A DNA stretch of 64,000 nt from contig NZ_QYRT01000004.1 in the NCBI RefSeq assembly GCF_004923255.1, forward strand, positions 1 through 64,000. The letters are read 5' to 3'. The position numbers and the translations under genes are program-made. The notes below the pieces were generated by a model. The model saw nothing but the letters and a program-made list of their open reading frames with translations, did no database searches and was not told the DNA's origin. The DNA comes from Subtercola vilae (GTDB taxonomy: Bacteria; Actinomycetota; Actinomycetes; Actinomycetales; Microbacteriaceae). Numbering within the stretch: the stretch's first letter is position 1; each line of letters begins with the position of its first letter. Shown here one piece after another: positions 1 to 8,800 of the stretch.

Positions 1-21
1 CCCCCGCCCAGAACGGATCGC

Positions 22-1008
22 ATGACCTCCTCCGCGCCCACCCGCCGCATCATCGTCGACACCGACACGGGAATCGACGATGCGCTCGCCCTGCTCTACC
101 TGGCAGCGCAGCCCGAGGTCGAGCTGGTCGCCATCACGGCGGTGTACGGCAACTGCGTCGTCGACGACTCGGTGCAGAACATCGCCTACGTGCTCGGGCT
201 CGTGGGCCTTGGCGAAACGCCGGTGGCGAGGGGGGCGGCGAAACCGCTGCACGCCGAGCCGCACATCGCACACTATGTGCACGGGCATGACGGCCTCGGT
301 GACGTGATCGATGAGCGGCCACAGCCCTCGAACCTGCTGCCGCAGAGCGCAGCCGAATACCTCGTCGAGCTGGCCAGGGGCAACCCCGGAGAGTACGAGC
401 TGCTGACGCTCGGCCCCCTCACGAACATCGCTCTGGCGCTCGAGATCGAGCCCGACCTGCTGACCCTCTTCACTTCGATCACGATCATGGGTGGTAGCGG
501 CCCGTTCCCCGAGGTGGGGCGCACCGACATGTTCGACGCGAACATCCAGAACGACGCCGATGCCGCACGCGCTGTATTCCAGGCACCCGCGACCCGGCGC
601 CTCATGGTGGGGGTGAACGCCACGGCCACCGTGGTCACCGACGAGCAAGACGTGCTGATGCTGCACCGCTCGGGCACGGCCACCGGCACATTCGCCGCCA
701 CCATTCTGGAGTCGTACCTCGACTTCTACCGACTCGCCTGGGGCCGCAGGGTGAGCCCTGTGCACGACGGGCTCGCCGCCATGCTGATGCTCCACCCCGA
801 GTGGGCGACCGAGACCGTGACCGGCCCTGTGAACATCACGAACGACGGCTTCACGGTTCGCGCGCGCGTCATGCAGACGGCCGAGGGGCGCCTCGTGCCC
901 TGGCCCATCGAGCCGGCCCCCGACACCATCGCCGTCACTGCCGTCAACATCGAAGCTGCCCTGCACGCCTTTCTCACCGCCCTCATCGAAGCTGGAGCAG
1001 ACTCATGA
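22..1008 (+). CDS. Nucleoside hydrolase (inosine/uridine-preferring family)
   Basis: Hydrolyses the N-glycosidic bond of ribonucleosides to free base and ribose in the cytoplasm. The family's calcium-binding signature is at residues 13-20 (DTDTGIDD), and the C-terminal active-site His-Asp pair is H248-D249 in VHDGLA. The length of 328 aa is normal for the family. Its TGA overlaps the ATG of the adenosine deaminase gene (ATGA), so the two are probably translated together for nucleoside salvage. The gene starts 21 bases from the window edge, so its promoter and any upstream operon partners are unseen. Base preference cannot be read from sequence. Confidence 0.93.
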   Translation: MTSSAPTRRIIVDTDTGIDDALALLYLAAQPEVELVAITAVYGNCVVDDSVQNIAYVLGLVGLGETPVARGAAKPLHAEPHIAHYVHGHDGLGDVIDERPQPSNLLPQSAAEYLVELARGNPGEYELLTLGPLTNIALALEIEPDLLTLFTSITIMGGSGPFPEVGRTDMFDANIQNDADAARAVFQAPATRRLMVGVNATATVVTDEQDVLMLHRSGTATGTFAATILESYLDFYRLAWGRRVSPVHDGLAAMLMLHPEWATETVTGPVNITNDGFTVRARVMQTAEGRLVPWPIEPAPDTIAVTAVNIEAALHAFLTALIEAGADS

Positions 1009-2024
1009 CCGACACCGCCGTTCAGACCCAGGCCCCCGTGCGCGATCTCGCGCTGCTGCCCAAGGGGCACCTGCACCTGCACATGGAGGCGGCGATTCGG
1101 CCCGCCACGCTCACCGACATGAGCGAGGCCATGGACATCGTCGTGCCCATGCACAGCGTGTTCACCGACTTCACCGAGTTCAGCGACACCTACCGCGGCA
1201 TTCTCGCCGTGCTCTCGAACCCCGAGAACCTGGCTCGGCTCATCGACGAAGCGGTCGAAGATGCGGCCCGCGAAGGGGTCGTCTACATCGAGTTCGGGGC
1301 AAGCCCGCACTTCTACGCCGGGGTCTACGGTTCGACCGAGCTCGCTCTCGAAGCCATGATCGAGTTGTGCCGCGCGTCGGCTGAGAAGTGGGGCGTCGAG
1401 ATCGGGCTCATGATCACCGTCGACCGCATCGAGAGCATCGAGGTGGGGGTGGCCTACGCGAAGGTGGCGGCCGCGTTCGCCGGGCGGGGTGTGGTGTCGC
1501 TCGGGCTCGCGAATGACGAGCGCGGGCATCCGGGAGCCCCGTATGCCGAGGCGTTCTCCATTGCGAAAAAGGCCGGTTTGCTGTCGACGCCGCACGCGGG
1601 CGAGCTGGTTGGGCCCGTCGAGGTGTGGTCGGCTCTGGATGACCTGCACGCCGACCGCGTTCTGCACGGTGTCACTTCGGCACTCGACCCCGCCCTCATG
1701 GCGCGGCTCGCGGCCGACGGAATCTGCCTCGACGTCTGCCCCACCTCGAACGTGCTGCTGTCGGTGGTGCCCGAGATCGGTGCCCACCCGCTGAAGGTGC
1801 TGCTCGAGGCGGGCGTGCGCTGCTCGATCAACGCCGATGACCCGATTCTGTTCGGGCCGGACATCCTCGCTGAGTACGAACTCTGCCGCACGGTTCTCGG
1901 GCTGAGCGACGAGCAGCTCGCCGCGTGCGCGTGGAGCTCGATCGAGTGCGGGGCGGGCTCGGCCGGCCTGAAGTCTGCCGCGAAGATCGCGATCGACGCC
2001 TGGCTGGCGGCCGAACCCGCCTGA
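1005..2024 (+). CDS. add: Adenosine deaminase family protein
   Basis: Metal-dependent amidohydrolase that probably deaminates adenosine to inosine. Zinc-ligand histidines are H24 and H26 (LHLHME). Further family motifs follow in order: LANDE, HAGE (catalytic Glu), LHGV and NADDP (metal Asp). The start is the ATG overlapping the upstream stop, giving 339 aa; the frame is open upstream but only inside the nucleoside hydrolase gene. The pairing with a nucleoside hydrolase supports a purine-salvage role. Canonical HLDG is HMEA here and NTDDP is NADDP, so a related substrate such as an adenosine analogue or adenine is possible. Confidence 0.88.
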   Translation: MTDTAVQTQAPVRDLALLPKGHLHLHMEAAIRPATLTDMSEAMDIVVPMHSVFTDFTEFSDTYRGILAVLSNPENLARLIDEAVEDAAREGVVYIEFGASPHFYAGVYGSTELALEAMIELCRASAEKWGVEIGLMITVDRIESIEVGVAYAKVAAAFAGRGVVSLGLANDERGHPGAPYAEAFSIAKKAGLLSTPHAGELVGPVEVWSALDDLHADRVLHGVTSALDPALMARLAADGICLDVCPTSNVLLSVVPEIGAHPLKVLLEAGVRCSINADDPILFGPDILAEYELCRTVLGLSDEQLAACAWSSIECGAGSAGLKSAAKIAIDAWLAAEPA

Positions 2025-2067
2025 GTCGCCGTCTGGCCCTGAATCTCTGTCTGGGCCCGGTGCGCGG

Positions 2068-3162
2068 CTACGCGACGGGCGCGAATGCCTCGTCGTAGGT
2101 GGGGTAGTCGGTGTAGCCCTCGGGGCCCGCGCCGTAGAGGGTGGCCGGGTCGAGCGGGTTCAGCTCGAGGTCGTCGCGCCAGCGCCTGACCAGGTCAGGG
2201 TTGGCGATGACCGGGCGGCCCACCACCACGGCGTCGGCCTGGGCATCCGCAATCAGGGCGATCGCTTCGTCGCGGGTTGTCACCGCGCCGAAGCCACTGT
2301 TGACGAGGAAGGCTCCGCCGAACTGGGCGCGCAGGCCCTGCACGAAGTCGCCGGACGGCTCCGCGTTCAGAACGCTGACGAAGGCGAGGCCCAGGTCGGC
2401 GGCGGTCTGCATGAGCCGGCCGTAGACGACGGCGCGGTCATCCGCATCGTTCTCGATGATGCCCTGGATATTGTGCGACGGCGAGATGCGAATGCCCACG
2501 CGGCCAGCACCGATCGCTTCGGCGACAGCGGTCATCACCTCGGTGACCAGACGGGTGCGGTTCAGAGCTGAGCCGCCGTAGCCGTCGGTGCGCACGTTCG
2601 AGGTGGCGCCGAGAAACTGGTGCAGCAGGTAGCCGTTCGCGGAGTGCAGTTCGACGCCGTCAAAGCCGGCTGCGACGGCGTTCTTCGAGGCCTGAACGAA
2701 AGTCTCGACAATGCTGGGAAGCTCGTCTTCGCCGAGCGCGTGCGGCACCGGGTAGGCCGCCTTTCCGAGCGGCGTGTGGGTTTCGCCGTCGATGGCAATG
2801 GCGCTCGGGGCCTCGACATGGTTATTGCCGTTGATCTCAGAGTGGCTGACCCGCCCGGCGTGCATGATCTGGGCGACAATGGTGCCGCCCTCCGCGTGCA
2901 CTTGATCGGTCACCCTCTGCCAGCCGGCGAGCTGCTCTTCAGTGACGAGCCCCGGCTGGCCCGGGTAGCCCTGCCCGGCGAACGAGGGGTAGATGCCCTC
3001 GCTGACGATGAGGCCGACGGATGCCCGCTGGGCGTACTGCTCGACAACCATGTCGCCCGGCACTCCTTCGATGCCGGAACGGGTGCGGGTCAACGGGGCC
3101 ATGACGATGCGGTTCGAAAGGGTGAGGTCGCCGGCAGTGAAAGGCGAGAAGAGGTCGGTCAT
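2068..3162 (-). CDS. Old Yellow Enzyme family alkene reductase (NemA-like)
   Basis: FMN- and NAD(P)H-dependent TIM-barrel reductase of activated C=C bonds, 364 aa. Family motifs are visible: the N-terminal [33 protein letters not shown] and YGGS. The chosen start (MTDLFSPF) matches the usual N-terminus; the frame is open about 46 codons further upstream, but that stretch lies in the divergent promoter region and does not resemble the family. It is divergent from a mycofactocin-type SDR, with a 21-bp palindrome between them. Physiological substrate unknown. Confidence 0.9.
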   Translation of the reverse strand: MTDLFSPFTAGDLTLSNRIVMAPLTRTRSGIEGVPGDMVVEQYAQRASVGLIVSEGIYPSFAGQGYPGQPGLVTEEQLAGWQRVTDQVHAEGGTIVAQIMHAGRVSHSEINGNNHVEAPSAIAIDGETHTPLGKAAYPVPHALGEDELPSIVETFVQASKNAVAAGFDGVELHSANGYLLHQFLGATSNVRTDGYGGSALNRTRLVTEVMTAVAEAIGAGRVGIRISPSHNIQGIIENDADDRAVVYGRLMQTAADLGLAFVSVLNAEPSGDFVQGLRAQFGGAFLVNSGFGAVTTRDEAIALIADAQADAVVVGRPVIANPDLVRRWRDDLELNPLDPATLYGAGPEGYTDYPTYDEAFAPVA

Positions 3163-3256
3163 ACGCAAGTGTCCATTCGATCGGGGCGCTCGCCCGACAA
3201 CCGGGCGCACGCACGGGGTACCTCTGGGTAACAGCCGAACGGCCCGGCAATATTCC

Positions 3257-3285
3257 TTGCCAATCATGTCGGGCGGGGCTAGCCT
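3257..3285 (+). promoter_or_regulatory. Predicted sigma-70-type promoter for the SDR gene
   Basis: A -35 element TTGCCA (3257-3262) and a -10 element TAGCCT (3280-3285) are separated by 17 bases. The predicted transcription start is near 3292, where the 21-bp palindrome begins, an arrangement typical of repressor control. Prediction by eye. Confidence 0.5.
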
Positions 3286-3291
3286 GCGACT

Positions 3292-3312
3292 ATTCGGCAC
3301 TCAGTGCCGAAT
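3292..3312. promoter_or_regulatory. Perfect 21-bp palindromic operator between OYE and SDR genes
   Basis: Left arm ATTCGGCACT, one central base, right arm AGTGCCGAAT: ten paired bases with no mismatch. It sits at the predicted start of SDR transcription and upstream of the divergent OYE gene. Length and symmetry suit a TetR-type dimeric repressor. No regulator gene is adjacent, so the cognate protein would be encoded elsewhere. Confidence 0.6.
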
Positions 3313-3377
3313 GTGGGGCACTGGCCGCTCACGCTTTCGGAGGCGACCATCCACTCTCTATCGAAAGGAAGAGCATC

Positions 3378-4196
3378 ATGGGAAGACTCGAGGGCAAAGT
3401 CGCCTTCATCACCGGCGCCGCTCGCGGCCAGGGGCGCAGTCACGCGCTGCGCCTCGCCCAGGAGGGCGCAGACATCATCGCCGTCGACATCGTGGGGCAG
3501 ATCGACTCGGTTCCCTACCCCATGTCGGTTCCCGCCGACCTCGACGAAACGGTGGCGGGTGTCGAAGCCCTCGACCGCCGCATCGTGGCGATCAGGGCCG
3601 ACGTGCGCGATCTCGACGCCCTCGTGGCGGCCGCCAAGAAGGGTGTGGCCGAGCTCGGCCCCGTCGACATCATTCTCGCCAACGCCGGAATCGCACCGCA
3701 GGGCACGAAGGCCGACAACGCACAAGCCTTCCGCGACGTGGTGGAGGTGAACTTGTTCGGCGTTCACAACACCGTGATGGCCGCCGTACCGTCGATGATC
3801 GAGAAGGGCCAGGGCGGTGCGATCGTGCTGACCAGCTCGACCCAGGGCCTCAGTGGTGCGGGTGGCGACGGAACAGGGGCAACGTCGGGCTACACGGCGG
3901 CCAAGCACGGCGTCGTCGGGCTCATGCGCACCTACGCGAACTGGCTGGCGCCGAAGAGCATCCGGGTGAACACGGTTCACCCCACCGGCGTGAACACCCC
4001 GATGGTGGTGAACGACGCTATGCAGGAGTTCCTGAACTCGAACCCCGGCATGGGCGCGGCACTGCAGAACCTGCTGCCGGTCGAGCTGATTCAGCCCATC
4101 GACATCAGCAACGCGATCGCGTGGCTGGTCAGCGATGAGGCGCGGTATGTCACCGGGGTCACGCTGCCGGTCGATGCGGGATTCACCGCGAAGTAG
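3378..4196 (+). CDS. Mycofactocin-coupled SDR family oxidoreductase
   Basis: Classical short-chain dehydrogenase, 272 aa. The Rossmann motif TGAARGQG is at residues 12-19, LANAG follows, and the catalytic residues are Ser about 154, Tyr172 and Lys176. The N-terminus [20 protein letters not shown] and the insertion after the first strands are characteristic of the SDR subfamily that retains its nicotinamide cofactor and depends on mycofactocin; no mft biosynthesis genes are in the window. A ribosome site AAAGGAAG precedes the ATG. The 3' end overlaps the convergent glycosyltransferase gene by 14 bases. Substrate unknown, probably an alcohol or carbonyl. Confidence 0.85.
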   Translation: MGRLEGKVAFITGAARGQGRSHALRLAQEGADIIAVDIVGQIDSVPYPMSVPADLDETVAGVEALDRRIVAIRADVRDLDALVAAAKKGVAELGPVDIILANAGIAPQGTKADNAQAFRDVVEVNLFGVHNTVMAAVPSMIEKGQGGAIVLTSSTQGLSGAGGDGTGATSGYTAAKHGVVGLMRTYANWLAPKSIRVNTVHPTGVNTPMVVNDAMQEFLNSNPGMGAALQNLLPVELIQPIDISNAIAWLVSDEARYVTGVTLPVDAGFTAK

Positions 4197-4929
4197 GGGC
4201 AGCCAGCGACCGCAGCAGCACATGCCGCCAGCGCAGAACCGACGAACTCGCCGGCCAGTGCAGCGCCAGCGTCTGAAAACCCCGGTGCATGCGGTACGCG
4301 AAGGTGCGCCAATCGGTCAACGGGCGTGACGAGATGCCAACCCAGACTGCGGTGTCGTACACAATCGTGAACCGTGGGGTCAAATGGATGCTCAGATCCA
4401 CGTCGTCGTGCAGATCGGTTCCCCAGCAGTGCACCGAGCCCCGCACCTCACGCCACACCGACCGCCGCAGAAAGAAGGTAGACCCGAACAGCGGAACCGT
4501 CGCGAGCGCCAAGCGCATCGAGTGGAAGTACGCACCCATGTACAGCGCCCCGAGCATCCAACTGCCCCGCGCTGGGCCATCGTAGAAACGGCCGGGCCCG
4601 GTGACCGCGTCGACGCCGGGCTCTTTTTCGAGCCGCGCCAGGCCGTTCTCTATCCACCGCGGCGGCGGCACCGAGTCTGCGTCGAGACGCGCGATGACAT
4701 CGAACCGGCACGCGTCGTAGCCCGTCGTGCTGGCTGCAGGGATGCCCGGCTCGGCCTCGTAGAGTACGCGGGCCCCCCACGCGGCGGCCACGTCACCGCT
4801 GTCGTCGGTGCTCGCGTTGTCGACCACGATCACCTCGTCTGGTGCCACGGTCTGTGCGGCGAGCGCCGCCAGGCAGCTCGCGAGCGCTCGGGAATCGTTC
4901 TTCACCGGAATGACGACAGAGACTCTCAC
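4183..4929 (-). CDS. Family 2 glycosyltransferase
   Basis: GT-A fold inverting glycosyltransferase, 248 aa. It opens with [10 protein letters not shown], followed by [10 protein letters not shown] (residues 36-44) and the metal/nucleotide-sugar motif LDADS (82-86). A region near residue 170 carries the acidic HDDVDLS motif. No clear membrane segment is seen, so it is cytoplasmic or peripheral and probably acts on a lipid-linked or cell-surface glycan. Its 3' end overlaps the convergent SDR gene by 14 bases, and no other glycan genes are next to it. Donor and acceptor cannot be told. Confidence 0.85.
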   Translation of the reverse strand: MRVSVVIPVKNDSRALASCLAALAAQTVAPDEVIVVDNASTDDSGDVAAAWGARVLYEAEPGIPAASTTGYDACRFDVIARLDADSVPPPRWIENGLARLEKEPGVDAVTGPGRFYDGPARGSWMLGALYMGAYFHSMRLALATVPLFGSTFFLRRSVWREVRGSVHCWGTDLHDDVDLSIHLTPRFTIVYDTAVWVGISSRPLTDWRTFAYRMHRGFQTLALHWPASSSVLRWRHVLLRSLAAPTSR

Positions 4930-4961
4930 CCCTTCACCGTACGATCAAATGCAGCGCGGCG

Positions 4962-5234
4962 TTGGGGGCTGACAACGGATGCAATTCGTGTATCGACGCT
5001 GAGCCAACTACACATTTCGGGCAGCTCTCTCGAGGAACACTGCGCCGCCTTGAGCAGGGCGAAGGCGGGGCGAGCGTCGAGAGTCTGGTGCGGGTGCTTC
5101 GTTCGCTGGGCATCCTGCAGCAGGTTGTCGAGAGCGTCGACCCGTACTCGTCTGACGTGGGGCGGTTGCGTTCTGATGAGATACTTCCCCAGCGAGTGCG
5201 GCGCCCCACCACCCTGAGAACCGACAATGGTTGA
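4962..5234 (+). pseudogene. Degraded hipB-like Xre antitoxin gene
   Basis: From about 5025 to 5234 the frame encodes a stretch that reads like the end of a HipB-type Xre regulator: SRGTLRRLEQGEGGASVESL, then VLRSLGILQQVVESVDPY. The first half of the helix-turn-helix, expected just upstream, is not in this frame; the residues before SRGTLRR do not resemble a DNA-binding domain. The gene therefore seems truncated or frameshifted at its 5' end. Its stop overlaps the ATG of the following hipA remnant by 8 bases, the usual hipBA coupling. Confidence 0.6.
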
Positions 5235-6023
5235 CGAACGCGCCGAGGTGTGGGTGCAACTGCTTGGCTACGACCGCTCGCCGGAACGGTGTTCGCGCAC
5301 CCGCGCGGGCGCACCGGCGCGGGCGCACCGAAAGCGCTACCTTCAGCTACGCCGATTCATATCTCGCCACGCCGCTGGCCTATTCGGCGAACTCGACTAG
5401 GGTCATCGCGCTCGCGTAGCCGATGCGCGTATCGCCGTGTCTGTCGAATCTGCCGAGCACCAGCACGCTGCGGCCCGAGACCGTCATCAGCTCAGAGGTC
5501 GGGGGCTGGATGCCCGCCGCCGATTGAGCTCCCCGCGCCGACAAGCAGGCGCAGGACATCGTTGCCCCTGCTCGAAGCCCGCGACGGCGAACAGCGCAGC
5601 TCTGTCGAGATCGCCGAACTGATCGAGCAGTTCGCGTCGTTGCCGACAGCGCAGCTGGCCGAACTTTGGCGGCGCATGGTGTTCTCGATGCTCATCTCCA
5701 CTACCGATGATCACCTTCGAAACCATGGCTTTCTGCCTGAAGACAGCTCGAACTCATGGAACCTCGCACCCGCATTCGACCTGAATCCGAACCCCGAGCC
5801 CGGCAACAAACAGCTCTCGACGGCGGTCGTTGACAACGACTTCGACATCGATGTGGAGTCGGCGCGGGCGGTCGCCGGTCTTTTCAGGCTCAGCCTCGCC
5901 CAGGCGAAGACCATCGAGGCCGAGGTCAGACAGAGTGTGGCGCGGTGGGCGGTCGAGGCGGCACGAATGCAAATCCGGCACTCAGAGATCGACTTGATGG
6001 CAGGGAGGTTCGAGGGGGCGTGA
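5227..6023 (+). pseudogene. Decayed hipA-like serine/threonine kinase toxin gene
   Basis: HipA-family signatures are scattered over all three forward frames. VWVQLLG follows the ATG at 5227, then LAGTVFAHPRGRTG is in a second frame, then SATFSYADSYLATPLAY in a third, which stops at about 5399. From about 5590 the C-terminal part resumes as one frame with LISTTDDHLRNHGFL and LAPAFDLNPNP, the HipA catalytic and Mg-binding region. About 800 bases remain against roughly 1.2 kb for an intact hipA, so there are at least two frameshifts and a central deletion that removes the core of the kinase. Non-functional as a toxin. Confidence 0.8.
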
Positions 6024-6030
6024 CGCGATC

Positions 6031-6058
6031 GGCGTCAGGCGTCAGGCGTCAGGCGTCA
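6031..6058. repeat. Four tandem copies of GGCGTCA
   Basis: A 7-bp unit repeated four times lies between the hipA remnant and the LLM gene. The stop codon of the minus-strand LLM gene (6056-6058) is inside the copy nearest that gene, so gain or loss of distal copies would leave the protein unchanged. Confidence 0.9.
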
Positions 6059-7108
6059 GGCGAGGGAGGCGAGCAGGTTCTGCGCGGCCTCGACGGCCGA
6101 GAGACGGGTGGTGCGCGAGCCGCCGAGGGGCTGCACGAGAATCGTGGTCACTCCCGAATCGAGCAGGGCGAGCATCCGGAGCCTGACCTCGCTCTCGGTG
6201 CCGATGAGGGCGGTCGAGCGCACGAGGTCGTCGGGTACGGCGGCGGCGGCCTCGGCTTTCTGGCCGGTGAGGTAGAGCTCCTGAATGAGGGCGGCCTCGT
6301 CGCCGTAGCCGTAGCGGCTGGCGAGGTCGTTGTAGAAGTTGGCCCCGCGGGCGCCCATGCCGCCCACATACAACGCCATGCGCTGGCGGTACTCGTCGAA
6401 GGCCTCGTCGGTGCTGTCGCCGATGAAGAGGGGCATCTCTGCAACGACGTCGAGCGCGCCGAGGGCCGGGTCGCGAAGAGCTCTGCCCTGCGCGAGAGCT
6501 GCGCCCCACGCGAGGTCGGCCCGCTCGGGGTAGTAGAACAGGGGCAGCCAGCCGTCGGCGATCTCTGCGGCCTGCGCCACGCTTTTGGGCGTGAGCGCCG
6601 CGACGGTGATCGGGATGCCCGGCCGCAGCGGTCGGTTGATGAGCTTCAGCGGCTTGCCGAGCCCGGTGCCCTCGCCCACCGGCAGCGGAATCGAGTAGTA
6701 CCGCCCGGCGTGGTCGATCTTCTCGCGCCGCCACACGGCGCGGCAGATCTCGATGGTCTCGCGGGTGCGACCCAGGGGTGCGTCGAACGGCACCCCGTGG
6801 AAGCCTTCGATGACCTGCGGCCCCGAGGTTCCGATGCCGAGTTCGAACCGCCCGCCCGACAGCGAATCGAGCCCCGCCGCCGTCATGGCGATGAGCGTGG
6901 GCGTGCGCGAGTACAGAGGCAGGATGCCCGTGGCCAGCGTGATGCGCTCAGTGACGGCCGCGAGGTAGCCGAGCTTGCTCACCGCATCGAACGAGTACGC
7001 CTCAGAGACGCTGACCTGCTCGACGCCGAACTTCTCGAACTGAACCACGTCGGCTGCGGCCTCGGCGAAATCACTGGAATAGTCGACAACAACACCGAGT
7101 CTGGCCAT
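6056..7108 (-). CDS. LLM-class flavin/F420-dependent oxidoreductase
   Basis: Luciferase-like TIM-barrel oxidoreductase, 350 aa. The sequence shows LGYLAAVTERITLATGILPL, SGGRFELGIGTSGPQVIEG and the typical RETIEICRAVW helix. In actinobacteria this subgroup usually binds F420 rather than FMN and acts on small hydrophobic substrates, but cofactor choice is not certain from sequence. The start chosen is MARLGVVV; 32 upstream in-frame codons do not look coding. It has its own promoter region toward the divergent SCO6745-like gene. Substrate unknown. Confidence 0.85.
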   Translation of the reverse strand: MARLGVVVDYSSDFAEAAADVVQFEKFGVEQVSVSEAYSFDAVSKLGYLAAVTERITLATGILPLYSRTPTLIAMTAAGLDSLSGGRFELGIGTSGPQVIEGFHGVPFDAPLGRTRETIEICRAVWRREKIDHAGRYYSIPLPVGEGTGLGKPLKLINRPLRPGIPITVAALTPKSVAQAAEIADGWLPLFYYPERADLAWGAALAQGRALRDPALGALDVVAEMPLFIGDSTDEAFDEYRQRMALYVGGMGARGANFYNDLASRYGYGDEAALIQELYLTGQKAEAAAAVPDDLVRSTALIGTESEVRLRMLALLDSGVTTILVQPLGGSRTTRLSAVEAAQNLLASLA

Positions 7109-7221
7109 CACACCACCGTAGCCGCCCGGCCTCGGGGGCGAAAGCCCGGGGTGGTGGGCTGCACGTATGCTCGAGGGTGTTGGGCGGCGGCGGGGGCGCG
7201 GCATGAGAACGGAAGGCGCAC

Positions 7222-8199
7222 ATGAGCAGTCGGGAACATCTGGTTCGAGCCCTCTGGACTCTCTTCGAGCCCGTTCACGCCCTCACCTACTTCTCGCCGC
7301 AGTCGCGCGACAGTTTCGCCGCCGCCGGCCTCACACGCTACTGGGACGGCTACTTCGCCGGCCGCGCAGCCCCCCTCGGAGCCATCTCGGGCGCGCCCGT
7401 GACCGCCATCTTCAGTGGTTTCGCGCCCGCGCTCGTCGAGCGGGCCCTGCCCGCGGTGTGGAGCACACTCACGCCCGAACGCGCTCTCGAGGCTCGCGCC
7501 GAGGGTGCCGTGGCCACGATTCGCGCACTCGCGCCCGACGAGTCGATCGTCGCCCGCGCCGCCGAGGCGCTGCTGCCGGCCGCGCTCGCTGTCGGCGCGC
7601 ACGCCGTGGGTCGCCCCTTGGCCGCGGCCAACCACGCACTGCTCGCAGCCCTCGTCACCCCTGACCCGTACCGAGTGCTGTGGCAGTGCGTCACCACGCT
7701 CCGCGAACACCGCGGCGACGGACACGTGCTCGCGCTGGTGACAGAAGACATGGCGGGGCTGTCGACCATCGTGCTGCGCGCCGGGCTCGACCTCGACGCC
7801 CCCCACATGCAGCGCGCCCGCGGCTGGACCGACGACGAGTGGCACGCCGAACAGCGCTCACTGGTCGCGCGCGGCCTGCTTGCACCGGCCGCATCCAGAA
7901 CCGACGCCGGCACATCACCCGCCACCGCACCGCACGCCGCCACGCCGTTGGGCGAAGCCGCCCTCGCGCGGGCGGAGCAGCTCACCAACACGCTCGCCGT
8001 GGGGCCGTGGCAGCTGTTCGACGACAATGCTCTGCGGGCGATCGCCGCGGCCCTCTACCCGGTGGCGGCGGCGTGCGCGCCGCTGTTCCCGTACCCGAAC
8101 CCGATCGGCATGCCGCACTCGTGGAACCCGACGACCGACCCCGATGCCACCGCCGTACCCTCTGCTCCCGAACGAGGCGCAGCCCGTACGGCGGCGTGA
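7222..8199 (+). CDS. SCO6745-family protein
   Basis: 325 aa, mostly helical and alanine-rich, without signal peptide or membrane segment. The opening (LWTLFEPVHALTYFSPQSRD) and the central GWTDDEWHAEQRSL region match the actinobacterial SCO6745/SalK-like family, whose biochemical role is not established. The C-terminal part has a winged-helix-like ending (VARGLLAP, then TPLGEAALARAE), suggesting a MarR-like fold. Only one base separates its stop from the following acetyltransferase ATG, so the two form an operon. Confidence 0.75.
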   Translation: MSSREHLVRALWTLFEPVHALTYFSPQSRDSFAAAGLTRYWDGYFAGRAAPLGAISGAPVTAIFSGFAPALVERALPAVWSTLTPERALEARAEGAVATIRALAPDESIVARAAEALLPAALAVGAHAVGRPLAAANHALLAALVTPDPYRVLWQCVTTLREHRGDGHVLALVTEDMAGLSTIVLRAGLDLDAPHMQRARGWTDDEWHAEQRSLVARGLLAPAASRTDAGTSPATAPHAATPLGEAALARAEQLTNTLAVGPWQLFDDNALRAIAAALYPVAAACAPLFPYPNPIGMPHSWNPTTDPDATAVPSAPERGAARTAA

Positions 8200-8200
8200 C

Positions 8201-8800
8201 ATGGCCGGGTATGAACGCAGCCCGGCCGTGTCGCCGCATGACGGGGCCGCGCCCAAACGCGACCCAGCCCCGTGGAGGCTGCGGCCGAGCACGGCCGACG
8301 ACGCCGCCTGGATCGCCGAGCTGCGCGCCGAGGTCATGCGCCCCGACCTCGAACGGCTCGGCCGGTTCGACCCCGACCGGGTGCGGCAGCGCTTTCTGAA
8401 CGCCTTCGTTCCCGAATTCACCTCCGTGATCGAGGCATCCGGGGCCGGCGAGGCAGTCGGGGCCAGCGAACTGCCCGGGGCGCCGGCATCACCGGAGTCG
8501 CCCGCTCCCGACGAAGACCGCACGCACGTCGCCCTCGGCGTGATCGCCGTGCGCCCAGAGCCCGACGCGCTGTGGATCGAGCACTTCTACCTGGCCCCGT
8601 CCCAGCAGGGTCGCGGGCTGGGGAGCGCCGTACTGCAGCACGTGATGCGCGAGCACGCCGATGAACGCCCGTTTCGACTCGACGTTCTGCAGGGCAGCCC
8701 CGCTCGGCGACTGTACGAACGCCACGGCTTCGAGTTCGAACGCGAAGACGAGGTCGACGTCTTTCTCGTCAGGGCTCCCGACGTGAATATGCTCAGGTAG
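8201..8800 (+). CDS. GNAT family N-acetyltransferase
   Basis: 199 aa. The acetyl-CoA pyrophosphate-binding motif is QGRGLG (residues 136-141), preceded by the strand WIEHFYLAP and followed by ARRLYERHGF, the standard GNAT C-terminus. A poorly conserved Gly/Ala/Glu/Pro-rich insert (about residues 77-105) separates the first strands and is probably a loop. The ATG is two bases after the upstream TGA, implying coupled translation. The 3' end overlaps the convergent manA-like gene by 8 bases. Acceptor substrate unknown. Confidence 0.85.
   Translation: MAGYERSPAVSPHDGAAPKRDPAPWRLRPSTADDAAWIAELRAEVMRPDLERLGRFDPDRVRQRFLNAFVPEFTSVIEASGAGEAVGASELPGAPASPESPAPDEDRTHVALGVIAVRPEPDALWIEHFYLAPSQQGRGLGSAVLQHVMREHADERPFRLDVLQGSPARRLYERHGFEFEREDEVDVFLVRAPDVNMLR

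Noticed and set aside
5945-7225. Long open plus-strand frame opposite the LLM gene
   Set aside because: It mirrors a recognisable minus-strand LLM protein; its translation is Arg/Gly/Glu-rich with no family resemblance. High-GC antisense artefact.
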